DNA of 64,000 nucleotides from the NCBI GenBank assembly GCA_963663975.2, contig CAXXRA010000015.1:930001-994000 (forward strand), in the 5' to 3' direction. The position numbers and the translations under genes were made by a program. Numbering within the stretch: the first letter of the stretch is position 1; each line of letters begins with the position of its first letter. Below the pieces are notes generated by a model, which saw nothing but the letters and a program-made list of their open reading frames with translations, was not told where the DNA came from and did not search any database. This stretch comes from JANQRX01 sp963663975 (GTDB lineage Bacteria > Pseudomonadota > Alphaproteobacteria > Rhizobiales > Kaistiaceae). Below are positions 18,415-26,891 of the stretch, one piece after another.

Positions 18415-18558
18415 GGTTGCGATGTCACAATCGGGATGGCTGGTCTAGCCGTGCCCACCGCATGGATCGGCAGCCAGGCAGCAGGCGCACCGCCGGCGAA
18501 TTTGTAAATCCGGTTGAAGCGGCCCATTTTAGACGCCAGATTTTGAACACCCCCGAAC

Positions 18559-18981
18559 ATGGAACAGATCATGAGCACGTTGGATTTCGGCAACGGAAGC
18601 GGCACCCCGCCAGGCGGCCCCGGCGGCGGCCTTGTCATCGACACTACCACCAACGACTTCGCCCGCGACGTCATCGACGAATCGAGCAACCAGCCGGTCC
18701 TGGTGGATTTCTGGGCGCCGTGGTGCGGCCCGTGCAAGACCCTCGGCCCGATCATTGAAAAGGCGGTCAATGACGCCGGCGGTGCGGTTCGCCTGGTCAA
18801 GCTCAATATCGACGACCATCCGGCGATCGCCGGCCAGATGGGTATCCAGTCGATCCCCGCCGTCATCGCCTTCACCGACGGCAAACCGGTCGACGGTTTC
18901 ATGGGGGCGATCCCCGAAGGCCAGGTCAAGGCCTTCATCGAGAAGCGGGTCTCACTCAGCACGAAATCTCGGCACGGCTGA
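18559..18981 (+). pseudogene. CnoX-like thioredoxin, N-terminal half only (left displaced copy)
   Basis: Identical to the thioredoxin domain of the intact gene at 43423, including FWAPWCGPCKTLGP and the cis-proline region SIPAVIAF. After AFIE the duplication ends and foreign sequence adds KRVSLSTKSRHG. The TPR half is missing here; it survives separately at 5675-6193. The remaining domain could still fold as a simple thioredoxin. Confidence 0.85.
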
Positions 18982-19121
18982 AGCGTCCCCAATCATTCAT
19001 CGCCAGCATCGAAACCGGCCAGCGGCGGGTCGATGTTGTGGAGTTGCTGGACCTGGCGAAGGCTATCGGCTTCGACCCGCACGAGGCGCTGCGACACCTC
19101 TCAAAAGTCGCCACAAAGTGA
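18943..19121 (+). pseudogene. XRE-family helix-turn-helix regulator, N-terminally truncated
   Basis: A frame different from the thioredoxin fragment reads AGLTQHEISARLKRPQSFIA, SIETGQRRVDVVELLDLAKA and IGFDPHEALRHLSKVATK before TGA. This is the second half of a Cro/CI-type HTH domain (QxxxSxRL..SxIExGxRRVDVxELxxLA). Its first helix and start were replaced by the duplicated segment ending at 18941. Confidence 0.75.
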
Positions 19122-19167
19122 GTAACCAGCGCTCTTCCGACAAGTGTCCAAGAGCACCCATAAGCGG

Positions 19168-19632
19168 TCATCTTATTGTCTCGCCGTGACGACAGTCGTG
19201 ACCCCACCGGCCGAAGGCTGGACGGCCTTCAAACCTAAAATCGACTCTCAGAGCTTCTGGTGAAATCGCCGCGCTCGAAGAACTCGGTACGAGCACGCAT
19301 GGCGGCAATGTCCAATTCGACAAACACTCCGAGCTCGTATCCGCAACATGCTCCGGTTGCGTCGTGCCGTCAGCGGACCAGATGTCGTCAAATGTGACCT
19401 TGGTCATTGCCATAAGACGTTCGCGGTCGCTATCCTTCTCTGAGGCAGCAGCGGCCTTCTTCAGGCGTTGCAACTGGAGATCTTCCCTTTGCTGGTCGGT
19501 TGCCGACATACCCGCAAGCGCCTTAATCTCACCAATCCTTCGGGTAGCCCTGAATCGCTCAGTGAACATACACACGATCGCCAGATCGAAATTGTCGATG
19601 CTGCTTCGCAAGGCGTCTAAATCCGTCAGCAA
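19168..19632 (-). CDS. AroQ-type chorismate mutase-like protein
   Basis: Residues 1-85 match the AroQ fold: LTDLDALRSSIDNFDLAIVC, then MFTERFRATRRIGEIKALAG with the arginine and lysine positions used for substrate binding, and QREDLQLQRLKKAAAA. After about residue 90 the sequence (IWSADGTTQPEHVADTSS onward) has no family resemblance and may be frameshifted or foreign. TTG 19632 is the start, preceded by GGAGAGGA at good spacing. It lies downstream of the ABC ATPase gene on the same strand, so it probably belongs to that operon. Activity may be chorismate mutase, isochorismate-pyruvate lyase-like or something new; the catabolic setting is unusual. Confidence 0.6.
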   Translation of the reverse strand: MLTDLDALRSSIDNFDLAIVCMFTERFRATRRIGEIKALAGMSATDQQREDLQLQRLKKAAAASEKDSDRERLMAMTKVTFDDIWSADGTTQPEHVADTSSECLSNWTLPPCVLVPSSSSAAISPEALRVDFRFEGRPAFGRWGHDCRHGETIR

Positions 19633-19710
19633 TTAATCCTCTCCTACTAATCAATCGTTCAAGCCGCCCAAAGAAAGCCCGCTCGGCGAAGCAACTTGCT
19701 CAAGCCGGGG

Positions 19711-19891
19711 AAAATGGCAGGCGACCTGATGGCCTATATCAGCTTCGTCTAACGTTGGGATCTCGTTGCGACACAACTCCTCTGCGAATGGACAGCGCGC
19801 CAAAAATGGCAGGCGACCTGATGGCCTATATCAGCTTCGTCTAACGTTGGGATCTCGTTGCGACACAACTCCTCTGCGAATGGACAGCGCG
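19711..19891. repeat. 92-bp-period tandem duplication at the 3' end of the dppF-like gene
   Basis: 19711-19799 recurs exactly at 19803-19891. Because 92 is not a multiple of three, the ATPase frame is shifted. The ancestral C-terminus (ACHFPRLEQVASPSGLSLGG) can still be read to a TGA near 19649, but the present frame ends at 19749 with VHSQRSCVATRSQR. Confidence 0.9.
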
Positions 19892-20807
19892 TATGAAAAC
19901 TGCAGCCTTGCGGAGGATTGACCGGGCTTGGAATTTCGCCGCGCAGTATAATTCTTTCACGTTGCCTTTCGATGGTAGGATCGGGGACCGGAACAGCCGA
20001 AAGCAGCGCCTTCGAGTATGGATGAAGCGGTCGCTCATAGAAGTCGTCGCAACCAGCGATTTCAACAATCTTTCCAAGATACATCACGGCGATACGGTCG
20101 CTTATATGCCGAACGACGCTGAGATCGTGAGCGATAAAAAGATAGGTCAGGCCCAGATTTTTCTGCAATTCTTCCAGTAGGTTGATAATTTGTGCCTGTA
20201 TCGATACGTCGAGCGCGCTCACTGGCTCATCGCAAACTATGAGTTTTGGTTCGACGGCCAAGGTCCTGGCGATACCGACGCGCTGCCGCTGACCGCCAGA
20301 AAGGTCACTGGCATAACGCTCGGCGTAGCTGGGATTCAGCCCGACTAAAGTCAAAAGTTCGCCAACGCGCTCCAATTTCTTTTTGCGTGTGGACCCGAAA
20401 TGAATATCCAGCGGCTCGGAGATGATTTTACCGACTGTCATCCGCGGATTTAGACTGGCGTACGGGTCCTGAAAAATCATCTGTACATGACGTCGCATCT
20501 TGGTCATTTGATCGCCGATCAGTTCGGTAAGGTCGCGACCATCGTAGATTACCTTGCCACTGCTCGGGGCATAGAGCTGAAGTATCGCACGTCCAAGAGT
20601 GCTCTTCCCACAGCCGCTTTCACCCACGAGTCCTAGTGTCTGCCCGCGACCTATCCCAAAAGTTACCCCATCGACGGCCTTGACCCAGCTGCGCTGCTGC
20701 AATCCGCCGCCAACAGGAAACCACATCTTGAGTTCCTCAACACGCAATAGATCGTTGTTATCCAGGGAATCAGCTGAATTTACATTCATCGTTTCGCTTA
20801 CTCGCAC
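19749..20807 (-). CDS. dppF: Dipeptide/oligopeptide-type ABC importer ATPase (DppF/OppF-like)
   Basis: Second ATPase of a family-5 ABC importer. Walker A LVGESGCGKSTLGRAIL (residues about 57-75), Q-loop MIFQDPYASLNPRMTVG, signature DLSGGQRQRVGIARTLAVEP, Walker B KLIVCDEPVSALDVS and the H-loop IAHDLSVVRHISDRIAV are all intact. The oligopeptide C-terminal domain has CSFHTRCPFAEELC, the cysteine cluster usual in this subfamily. Its last residues were rewritten by the 92-bp tandem duplication, probably without harming the ATPase. It lies 7 bp after the dppD-like gene in an operon transcribed leftwards. Ligands of this family include peptides, nickel, opines and oligosaccharides. Confidence 0.92.
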   Translation of the reverse strand: MRVSETMNVNSADSLDNNDLLRVEELKMWFPVGGGLQQRSWVKAVDGVTFGIGRGQTLGLVGESGCGKSTLGRAILQLYAPSSGKVIYDGRDLTELIGDQMTKMRRHVQMIFQDPYASLNPRMTVGKIISEPLDIHFGSTRKKKLERVGELLTLVGLNPSYAERYASDLSGGQRQRVGIARTLAVEPKLIVCDEPVSALDVSIQAQIINLLEELQKNLGLTYLFIAHDLSVVRHISDRIAVMYLGKIVEIAGCDDFYERPLHPYSKALLSAVPVPDPTIERQRERIILRGEIPSPVNPPQGCSFHTRCPFAEELCRNEIPTLDEADIGHQVACHFWRAVHSQRSCVATRSQR

Positions 20808-20814
20808 AGTTTAC

Positions 20815-21849
20815 CTAGTTGGTTTGTTTGGTGTCACTTTTAGTTGAGAGCTTGTCCCAAATGTTTACGTGGCAAGCACGCTGCTGCATCGACGCGGCAC
20901 CTCGCAATTTGGGCTCGACGTCGGCGCATGTTGCAACTGCATAGGTGCACCTAGGCCGGAACATGCAACCCGGTGCTCTTTTCAGCAGATCCGGAGCAGC
21001 CCCCCTGATCGTCGGGATCGCTTCTTTTCGCGGGTGATCAAGGCCAGGTACGCATTTTAGGAGGGCGAGCGTGTATGGGTGCTGCGGCTGCTTGAACACC
21101 TCGTCCACTGTGCCAGTTTCTACCACATTGCCTGCATACATGACGCAAACACGGTCAGCCAAACCGGCGACGACGCCAAGATCATGTGTGATTAAGATGA
21201 CCGCCATGTTTCGCTCTTTGGCCAGCCTTTTCAGTAGCTCCAGAATCTGCGCCTGTACAGTCACATCGAGCGCGGTCGTGGGTTCGTCGCATATAAGAAG
21301 CCGCGGATCGCATGAAAGAGCCATAGCGATCATGACGCGCTGACGCATTCCTCCAGAAAACTGATGCGGATATTCCCGCATTCGCCGCGCGGGATCTGGA
21401 ATTCCAACTAGTTCGAGTAACTCCTGACCATACGATACAGACGCACTTTTGCCCATCTTCAAATGGAATTGGAGAGCCTCGGTCATTTGCCGGCCAACTG
21501 TAAGTATCGGGTTCAACGATGTCATAGGATCCTGAAATATCATTGCTATTTCCTTCCCCCGTGTACGTTGCATAGCCTTATCGTCCAGCGTGAGGAGATC
21601 GCGCCCGAGCCAAAGCACCTTGCCACCAGTCACTGCAAGCCTAGTCCTAGACAACAACCGCATAATAGAAAGTGCGGTCATGCTCTTGCCAGATCCACTT
21701 TCTCCGACCACACCCATGACTTCGCCCTGGGACAACTCAAAACTAACGCCATTCAAGATGCTTACAGACTGCCCACCAACCACGAACCCGGTTCGGAGCT
21801 CTTGGACTTTTAGCAACGGAAGTGGAACGTCATCCATTTGACTGTGCAC
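20815..21849 (-). CDS. dppD: Dipeptide/oligopeptide-type ABC importer ATPase (DppD/OppD-like)
   Basis: First ATPase of the importer, 344 residues. Walker A VVGESGSGKSMTALSIMRLL, Q-loop IAMIFQDPMTSLNPILTVGR, signature QFSGGMRQRVMIAMALSCDP, Walker B LLICDEPTTALDVT and H-loop ILITHDLGVVAGLADRV are present. The C-terminal oligopeptide domain carries CMFRPRCTYAVATCADV. ATG 21849 is used; a second ATG 12 bases later (MDDVPLPLLK) is equally plausible. It pairs with the dppF-like protein downstream as the NBD heterodimer on the cytoplasmic face of DppBC-like permeases encoded upstream. Confidence 0.93.
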   Translation of the reverse strand: MHSQMDDVPLPLLKVQELRTGFVVGGQSVSILNGVSFELSQGEVMGVVGESGSGKSMTALSIMRLLSRTRLAVTGGKVLWLGRDLLTLDDKAMQRTRGKEIAMIFQDPMTSLNPILTVGRQMTEALQFHLKMGKSASVSYGQELLELVGIPDPARRMREYPHQFSGGMRQRVMIAMALSCDPRLLICDEPTTALDVTVQAQILELLKRLAKERNMAVILITHDLGVVAGLADRVCVMYAGNVVETGTVDEVFKQPQHPYTLALLKCVPGLDHPRKEAIPTIRGAAPDLLKRAPGCMFRPRCTYAVATCADVEPKLRGAASMQQRACHVNIWDKLSTKSDTKQTN

Positions 21850-21886
21850 CTTCTAATTCCTGTTTGAACTACTCACGTGGTCGCCC

Positions 21887-22948
21887 TCATGCCCTCAACG
21901 GGTCTTCCACATGCAGGCGCTCAAGGTGTGGCATTACGTCCTCTGCAAAACGTTGGATAGTCGCCTGTGCTTTCGCCGGGGGAAGGTGTCCAAACATAGT
22001 CCAGATTCGTGTATGCCTCATCCCGCGCTCTGCCCATGGAGCAAGCCTGTCGAGCACTTGCTGCGAATTACCCGCCAGAAGAAGTCCGTTCCGGTAACCT
22101 GGGATGCGTTTTTTCAAGGTTGACCTGTCCAGATTTGCACCAGAAGCTAAGAAAGCAGATTTGGCGAGAAACGCCTCCGAATACTCTTGTATCTCGGATG
22201 GGGGATCTGAACCGTCCGAAATATAGACATGCTGGGCAAAGCTCGTCCACTCTAGCGCGGACGCTTTCTGAGTATTAGAAAGATCACTTTCTTGCAATCC
22301 ATCAAGAAAACTATTCCAAAGCAACGGCCCCTTGTTTCCAGATAACGACAGAATACATGGCACACCTGTTCGCGCTTGGGCTCTGACGGCCTCGCTAGTC
22401 ATAATGACCTCGGTGACCGGCGGATGCGGGCGTTGAACCGACCCTGGAATGATCCGCCCATCCAAGCGCCCTTTCCACCAAGGTGTGTCAAATTCGTAGG
22501 GTGAGTCGCTTTCTTTGTGCGACCACACATTCTCAACGATCTCGCGCCATGCTTGATGCCGCTTCAGCCAGTCATCTTTTGTTGAGAGCCCATATCCTTC
22601 AAGCTCTTTCGCGCCACCAGATTCTGCGCGACTTACACCGCATACCAAGCGTCCGCCAGTGAGTTGGTCGAGCAGGGCGACCTGCGTCGCGAACCGGACG
22701 GGATGGTGGTACACGCCGATCACCATTGCGAAGCCCAAAAACAATTTTGGCGCCGCTCCAGCAAGGTACGCTGCCAGGACAATGGGATCGGAATAGGCAT
22801 TAAACCCAGTGAAAGCATGCTCAGTTAGCCACACTGCACTGTAGCCGAGCTTTTCAGCCAACTTTGCATGGAGCACACATGCTTCGATCATCTCAGCATC
22901 GGACTGCGGCCCAGCGCTCTGCGGATTAAAATAGAGTCCAGCGTGCAT
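21887..22948 (-). CDS. LLM-class flavin-dependent oxidoreductase
   Basis: Luciferase-like monooxygenase superfamily member of 353 residues, FMN-dependent TIM barrel. Family features are LAEKLGYSAVWLTEHAFTGF near residue 35, LGFAMVIGVYHHPVRFATQV and LDQLTGGRLVCGVSRAE around residue 110. A long insertion segment and the C-terminal helix MRHTRIWTMFGHLPPAKAQA follow. Such enzymes oxygenate or desulfurise small substrates with reduced flavin. A reductase partner is not evident in the cluster. It sits within the transporter operon between the TIM-barrel gene and the dppD-like gene, which suggests it acts on the imported compound. Confidence 0.88.
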   Translation of the reverse strand: MHAGLYFNPQSAGPQSDAEMIEACVLHAKLAEKLGYSAVWLTEHAFTGFNAYSDPIVLAAYLAGAAPKLFLGFAMVIGVYHHPVRFATQVALLDQLTGGRLVCGVSRAESGGAKELEGYGLSTKDDWLKRHQAWREIVENVWSHKESDSPYEFDTPWWKGRLDGRIIPGSVQRPHPPVTEVIMTSEAVRAQARTGVPCILSLSGNKGPLLWNSFLDGLQESDLSNTQKASALEWTSFAQHVYISDGSDPPSEIQEYSEAFLAKSAFLASGANLDRSTLKKRIPGYRNGLLLAGNSQQVLDRLAPWAERGMRHTRIWTMFGHLPPAKAQATIQRFAEDVMPHLERLHVEDPLRA

Positions 22949-22957
22949 TTGCGCCTC

Positions 22958-23803
22958 CTAACTACGAATTGCTTCATGGATGAGCTTTAGATCATCACGC
23001 ATTTTTTGAGAGACTCCCGCTTCGGGCATACTTAACTCCTTCTTGCCAGTATCAGCTCCACCGAGCGGATACTCGTAGTGCAGTTGTATCGGGCCGTGGA
23101 AATCACGTTGCTGAAGCAAGTCGAAAAATTCTTTAAAGTTGACCATACCTTCCCCGACCGGGCACCAGTTGACCCGCCATCTATTCTCGATTTTCTGCCA
23201 GTTGAAATCCTTAAGGGCCACGCCTTTTAAGTAGGGCCCGGTCGCAAGAAAACTGTTTCTCCAGCCACTCAGTCCCCCTTCGACAGTTGCATGGCCCACA
23301 TCATAATTGATGGCCACGGAGTCAGGATCCAAGTCTTTGAGCAAATAGAGTAGATCCCAAACACCAACGCCAACGCGATCGCCTCCGGATGCGGTATGGT
23401 ATATCGCCGTTACGCCGTAGCGCTCGTTCAGTTTCGCAAGCCGTTCGACGCGTTTCTTCATTTCGTCGAGTTGTTGAAACACGCCGGTCGTAGTGGCATA
23501 GGGTTCTGGAAATGGACCCCAGCGGTAATATTTTATGTCGGACAGTGCTGCAGCGTTCAGAATTTCCTCAACATTGGACGATTCCGCATCGAGAATAGGC
23601 GTCGTGATCATTGACACATCTAGTCCCGCATCTCTGATTGACTTGACAAGCTGCGGAAGAACTTTCGAAGCGCTAGAGGGTTCGACATGACCACCTGGCC
23701 TGACAGTCACATCGACAGACTCAAAACCCAGCTTCTTTGCCTGTTCCGCTATCCTACTTGCAGGAAGATACTGAAGGTGGCGGGAAAAGATTGATATCTT
23801 CAT
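22958..23803 (-). CDS. Xylose isomerase-like TIM-barrel (sugar phosphate isomerase/epimerase family) protein
   Basis: AP endonuclease 2/xylose-isomerase-like barrel, 281 residues from the preferred start ATG 23803 (MKISIFSRHLQYLPASRIAE, where the family begins). A longer frame starts at 23851. Likely metal-site segments are VTAIYHTASGG, VAINYDVGHATVEGG (D and H on adjacent strands), YLKGVALKDFNWQ and IQLHYEYPLGG near the C-terminus. Relatives are epimerases, dehydratases or lyases of sugars and inositols. It ends 9 bp before the LLM gene, so they are co-transcribed. The substrate is unknown. Confidence 0.85.
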   Translation of the reverse strand: MKISIFSRHLQYLPASRIAEQAKKLGFESVDVTVRPGGHVEPSSASKVLPQLVKSIRDAGLDVSMITTPILDAESSNVEEILNAAALSDIKYYRWGPFPEPYATTTGVFQQLDEMKKRVERLAKLNERYGVTAIYHTASGGDRVGVGVWDLLYLLKDLDPDSVAINYDVGHATVEGGLSGWRNSFLATGPYLKGVALKDFNWQKIENRWRVNWCPVGEGMVNFKEFFDLLQQRDFHGPIQLHYEYPLGGADTGKKELSMPEAGVSQKMRDDLKLIHEAIRS

Positions 23804-24117
23804 ACGTTGTCTGCCTTTCTTAGTGTTGATTGCCATTGTGGCGGTTGTCATCAGGACTTAACTGGACTTCTTATTAAACGAAACGAGCGCATGAATTAGA
23901 GGGGCCACCAATAGTACCTGGCGATCAAAGTAGACAATATAGCATTTCACATCCATTATTCTTTCGGGTCGAAGCACGAATCTCTGCTGGCCTACCCACT
24001 TCGACTTGTCCTTTACTATTCGCATCTTCTACATTATTGCGGTGTCAAGTAATACTTATTGGACTTGTATGATCACATTCACTTTGGCATTTCGGCCATC
24101 ACCCAGATCGCTTGAGT

Positions 24118-25053
24118 TCACCGCGAGTACACGCGTGGATCCAATGCGTCGCGCATCGCATTCGACAAGAAATTGAGGCCCACCAAGAGAATGGCGAGTG
24201 CGAGTCCAGGCATGGTCCCAAACAGGGGGGCTTGTCGCAGATAAGTTCTACTCTCGTTGAGCATCCCACCCCAACTCGGTGAAGGCGGTTGAATGCCAAG
24301 CCCTAGGAACGAGAGGGACGACTCCGACAAAACAGCTCCCGCCATCTCAAGACTTATTTGGACAAGCATGAGTGGAATGACGTTCGGTAGAATATGGATA
24401 AACATTCTTCGAGCTTTGCTGGCGCCTAGGGCCCTAGCCGCAAGCACATAGTCACGTTCCCTTAGCGACAGTACAATGGAACGAGCCAAGCGCCCCTCGT
24501 TTGGAATTTGTGCGATGGCGATGGCGATGGCTATATTGTAAACCCCTGGCCCTAAGACCGCGACGGTACCGATTGCCAGCAAGATACCAGGGAACGCCAA
24601 TATCACGTCGTAAACTCGCGATATGATTGTGTCAGTCAAACCGCCGAAATATCCCGCCAGCAAGCCAGTAAGAACGCCGAAGAAAGCTCCTATGGTGACA
24701 GCCAAGACACCCACGGAGAGCGAGGCGCGGCTACCAAAGATAATCCGGCTTAAGATATCTCGACCAAGGTGGTCGGTGCCGAGCAAGAACTTGTAACTAG
24801 GCCCTACCAAGACGCTGTCGGCATGCTGTTGTAAAGGATCGTAAGGGGCAATGTGAGGAGCAAATAGAGCAATAAGGGTCATGATGATGAGCGTTGCCAT
24901 GCCGAACGCACCCATCGGGCTGCTCAGGACTTTAAGCAGCGGAACTGCCCATTTCCAATTCTCACGATGATTAGTGGGAGCTGTGAACCCGTCGGACACA
25001 ACAAACTCGTCAGTCGTGGCGGCTTCGTTTTCGGCCCTCCCATCAGGCTGCAT
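24118..25053 (-). CDS. dppC: ABC importer permease (DppC/OppC-like)
   Basis: Inner-membrane permease with the N-terminal OppC domain and BPD_transp_1 core. About six helices are visible, starting with GAFGMATLIIMTLIALFAPH. The conserved loop LLGTDHLGRDILSRIIFGSR and the EAA motif region RERDYVLAARALGASKARRM (which docks the ATPases) are present, as is the C-terminal ALAILLVGLNFLSNAMRDAL. ATG 25053 is preferred; it overlaps the dppB-like stop by about 11 bases and avoids the 41-base overlap of the ATG at 25083. Partner of the dppB-like permease. Confidence 0.93.
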   Translation of the reverse strand: MQPDGRAENEAATTDEFVVSDGFTAPTNHRENWKWAVPLLKVLSSPMGAFGMATLIIMTLIALFAPHIAPYDPLQQHADSVLVGPSYKFLLGTDHLGRDILSRIIFGSRASLSVGVLAVTIGAFFGVLTGLLAGYFGGLTDTIISRVYDVILAFPGILLAIGTVAVLGPGVYNIAIAIAIAQIPNEGRLARSIVLSLRERDYVLAARALGASKARRMFIHILPNVIPLMLVQISLEMAGAVLSESSLSFLGLGIQPPSPSWGGMLNESRTYLRQAPLFGTMPGLALAILLVGLNFLSNAMRDALDPRVYSR

Positions 25054-26017
25054 CTTTTTCCCCCAACCTAATACGCGGGTCAATTAGCCCGTACGCGACG
25101 TCAGTCACGAGGTTTACGACAATGTAAATTGTCACGATGATCAGGACGATAGCCTGCACCACCTGATAATCTCTGTTGTTGATAGAATCTACGAGCAACT
25201 TTCCAATTCCTGGCCAATTGAAAACTGTTTCAGTAATGACTGTGCCGGTGAGCAAATTTCCAAAAGTAAGACCAGACACAGTAACTATCGGCACAAGAGC
25301 GTTGCGAAGTGCGTGCCTAATAACTACCGTTATCCCATCAAGACCTTTAGCTTCGGCGGTTCTGATATAATCTTCGTGAAGCACCTCGAGCATTGTACTT
25401 CGGACAATGCGGGAAAGACCTGCCGCTGCAATCAACGATAGGGTCATGGCCGGAAGGATAAGAGATTTCAGCGCAAGACCCCAATTTTGGACAAAATCCA
25501 CCCGACCTCCTGGTGGCAGCCACTTCAAAATAATGGAAAACAGCAAAATTCCGAGAATGCCGAGCCAGAAGCTCGGGATCGCCATAGCTACACCGGTGAT
25601 CGCTGTTACGAACCAGTCGGTTACACGACGATGCCGCAAAGCAGCGGTCACGCCTACGGGAATGCCAATAATTAAGGAGGCTAACGTCGCAGCAACAGCC
25701 AACTCCATCGTTGCTGTCAGTCTGCTCAAGATAAGATTGCTAACAGGGAAGCCATTGACAATGGATGTTCCGAAGTCGCCAACAACCATCCTTGACATCC
25801 AAATCCCGTACTGCACGGGAAGCGGCAGATCGAGACCCAGATCATGACGTATGGCGGCAAGCGTTTCAAGACTCGCATCTGGACCACCAATAACTTCAGC
25901 AGGATCCCCTGGCAATAATCGCAAGAGTAAGAATACCACGATGGAGACAATGAACGCCGTCGGCACAACGTTCAAAAGTCTCCACATGAAATATCTGAGC
26001 ATTTGCATTTCAGGCAC
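25043..26017 (-). CDS. dppB: ABC importer permease (DppB/OppB-like)
   Basis: Inner-membrane permease, 324 residues. The N-terminus MLRYFMWRLLNVVPTAFIVS and LLRLLPGDPAEVIGG are typical of DppB, followed by five further helices. The EAA loop reads EDYIRTAEAKGLDGITVVIR, and FNWPGIGKLLVDSINNRDYQ is the usual periplasmic segment before the last helix. Start: GTG 26017 overlaps the stop of the upstream SDR gene (coupled translation); ATG 26002 is the alternative matching most relatives. Forms the channel with the dppC-like protein. Confidence 0.93.
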   Translation of the reverse strand: MPEMQMLRYFMWRLLNVVPTAFIVSIVVFLLLRLLPGDPAEVIGGPDASLETLAAIRHDLGLDLPLPVQYGIWMSRMVVGDFGTSIVNGFPVSNLILSRLTATMELAVAATLASLIIGIPVGVTAALRHRRVTDWFVTAITGVAMAIPSFWLGILGILLFSIILKWLPPGGRVDFVQNWGLALKSLILPAMTLSLIAAAGLSRIVRSTMLEVLHEDYIRTAEAKGLDGITVVIRHALRNALVPIVTVSGLTFGNLLTGTVITETVFNWPGIGKLLVDSINNRDYQVVQAIVLIIVTIYIVVNLVTDVAYGLIDPRIRLGEKDAA

Positions 26018-26891
26018 CGTTCACTAGCAGTCTGGGGATTTCGATATCCATTGTCTCGAAGTCCCCCAAAGGTGCTGTTTCTGCCGCGGGACCACTTGAC
26101 CACCCTCGCATGAGGGTTACTTCGCCCAAACGTATCCGAAACACTCTTCCGGATACGCCTTTGGAATTCCTGCTACCGAGCCAAACGACTAGCGGCGAGT
26201 TCGCAGCTGGGCCCGAAAGATCGCCTGGTTCGTCCGTGGTGGATGCGTCATAGATGGCGTTCATGCGCGTGGCGCCGCTCGGCGCAACAGCATTCACCGT
26301 GACGCCATACTCCGCCAATTCAAATGCCGCGACACGGGTCATCGCGAGTATCCCGGCCTTAGCAGTGGCGTATGCCGTCCGTTGCGCCAGATGCCCGGGG
26401 AAAAGACCCGCGACCGAAGAAGTCATAATAATCCTGGCGTCGTTAATTTGCCCGCTGACAATACGGTCCCGCCAATATTTTGAAGCCCAGTGTGTTGTTG
26501 CCATTGCACCGCGGAGATGAACGGCCATGGTCATATCCCAAACCTCCGGCGTCGATTCTACGATTTTCTGTAAGGCATAGTTGCCAGCGTTATTCACCAC
26601 GACGTCGAGACCGCCAAATCCGTCAATCGCAGCTTCAACGACTTTCTGCGCCCCGTCCCAGGTCGAAATGTCGCTTCCTTCCGCAATTGCGGTGCCGCCA
26701 TGGGCTACGATTTCCTCGACCACTCGCTGAGCGCGCACCGGAGAAGGCGGGCCTTGGCCATCTAATTGGACGCCAAGATCATTCACAACGACTTTCGCCC
26801 CCGCTTTGGCAAACGCCAACGCGTGGGAACGCCCGATGCCTCCGCCTGCCCCGGTAACTATGACCACACGGTTGTCGCAAGTTCTATTCAT
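26010..26891 (-). CDS. Short-chain dehydrogenase/reductase, operon leader
   Basis: Classical SDR extended at the C-terminus (293 residues). The cofactor loop VTGAGGGIGRSHALAFAKAG, the NNAG motif in GLDVVVNNAGNYALQKIVES, the catalytic serine region IIMTSSVAGLFPG and YATAKAGILAMTRVAAFELA with Y-x-x-x-K are all visible. It resembles the hydroxyacyl-CoA dehydrogenase branch of multifunctional-enzyme-type SDRs (VVVNDLGVQLDGQG after the first strand). First gene of the leftward operon; its stop overlaps the dppB-like start. Probably NAD(P)-dependent oxidation of an intermediate of the imported compound. Confidence 0.88.
   Translation of the reverse strand: MNRTCDNRVVIVTGAGGGIGRSHALAFAKAGAKVVVNDLGVQLDGQGPPSPVRAQRVVEEIVAHGGTAIAEGSDISTWDGAQKVVEAAIDGFGGLDVVVNNAGNYALQKIVESTPEVWDMTMAVHLRGAMATTHWASKYWRDRIVSGQINDARIIMTSSVAGLFPGHLAQRTAYATAKAGILAMTRVAAFELAEYGVTVNAVAPSGATRMNAIYDASTTDEPGDLSGPAANSPLVVWLGSRNSKGVSGRVFRIRLGEVTLMRGWSSGPAAETAPLGDFETMDIEIPRLLVNGA

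Larger units (their letters stand above)
17272..18941. repeat. Segmental duplication, displaced piece B (copy of 42136-43805)
   Basis: 1,670 bp matching 42136-43805, with only two differences noticed: T17445 against C42309 and G18169 against C43033. It is most of the segment deleted from the left copy between pieces A and C. It sits between the broken IS3 element and a truncated XRE gene. No terminal repeats are visible at its ends. Confidence 0.95.
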
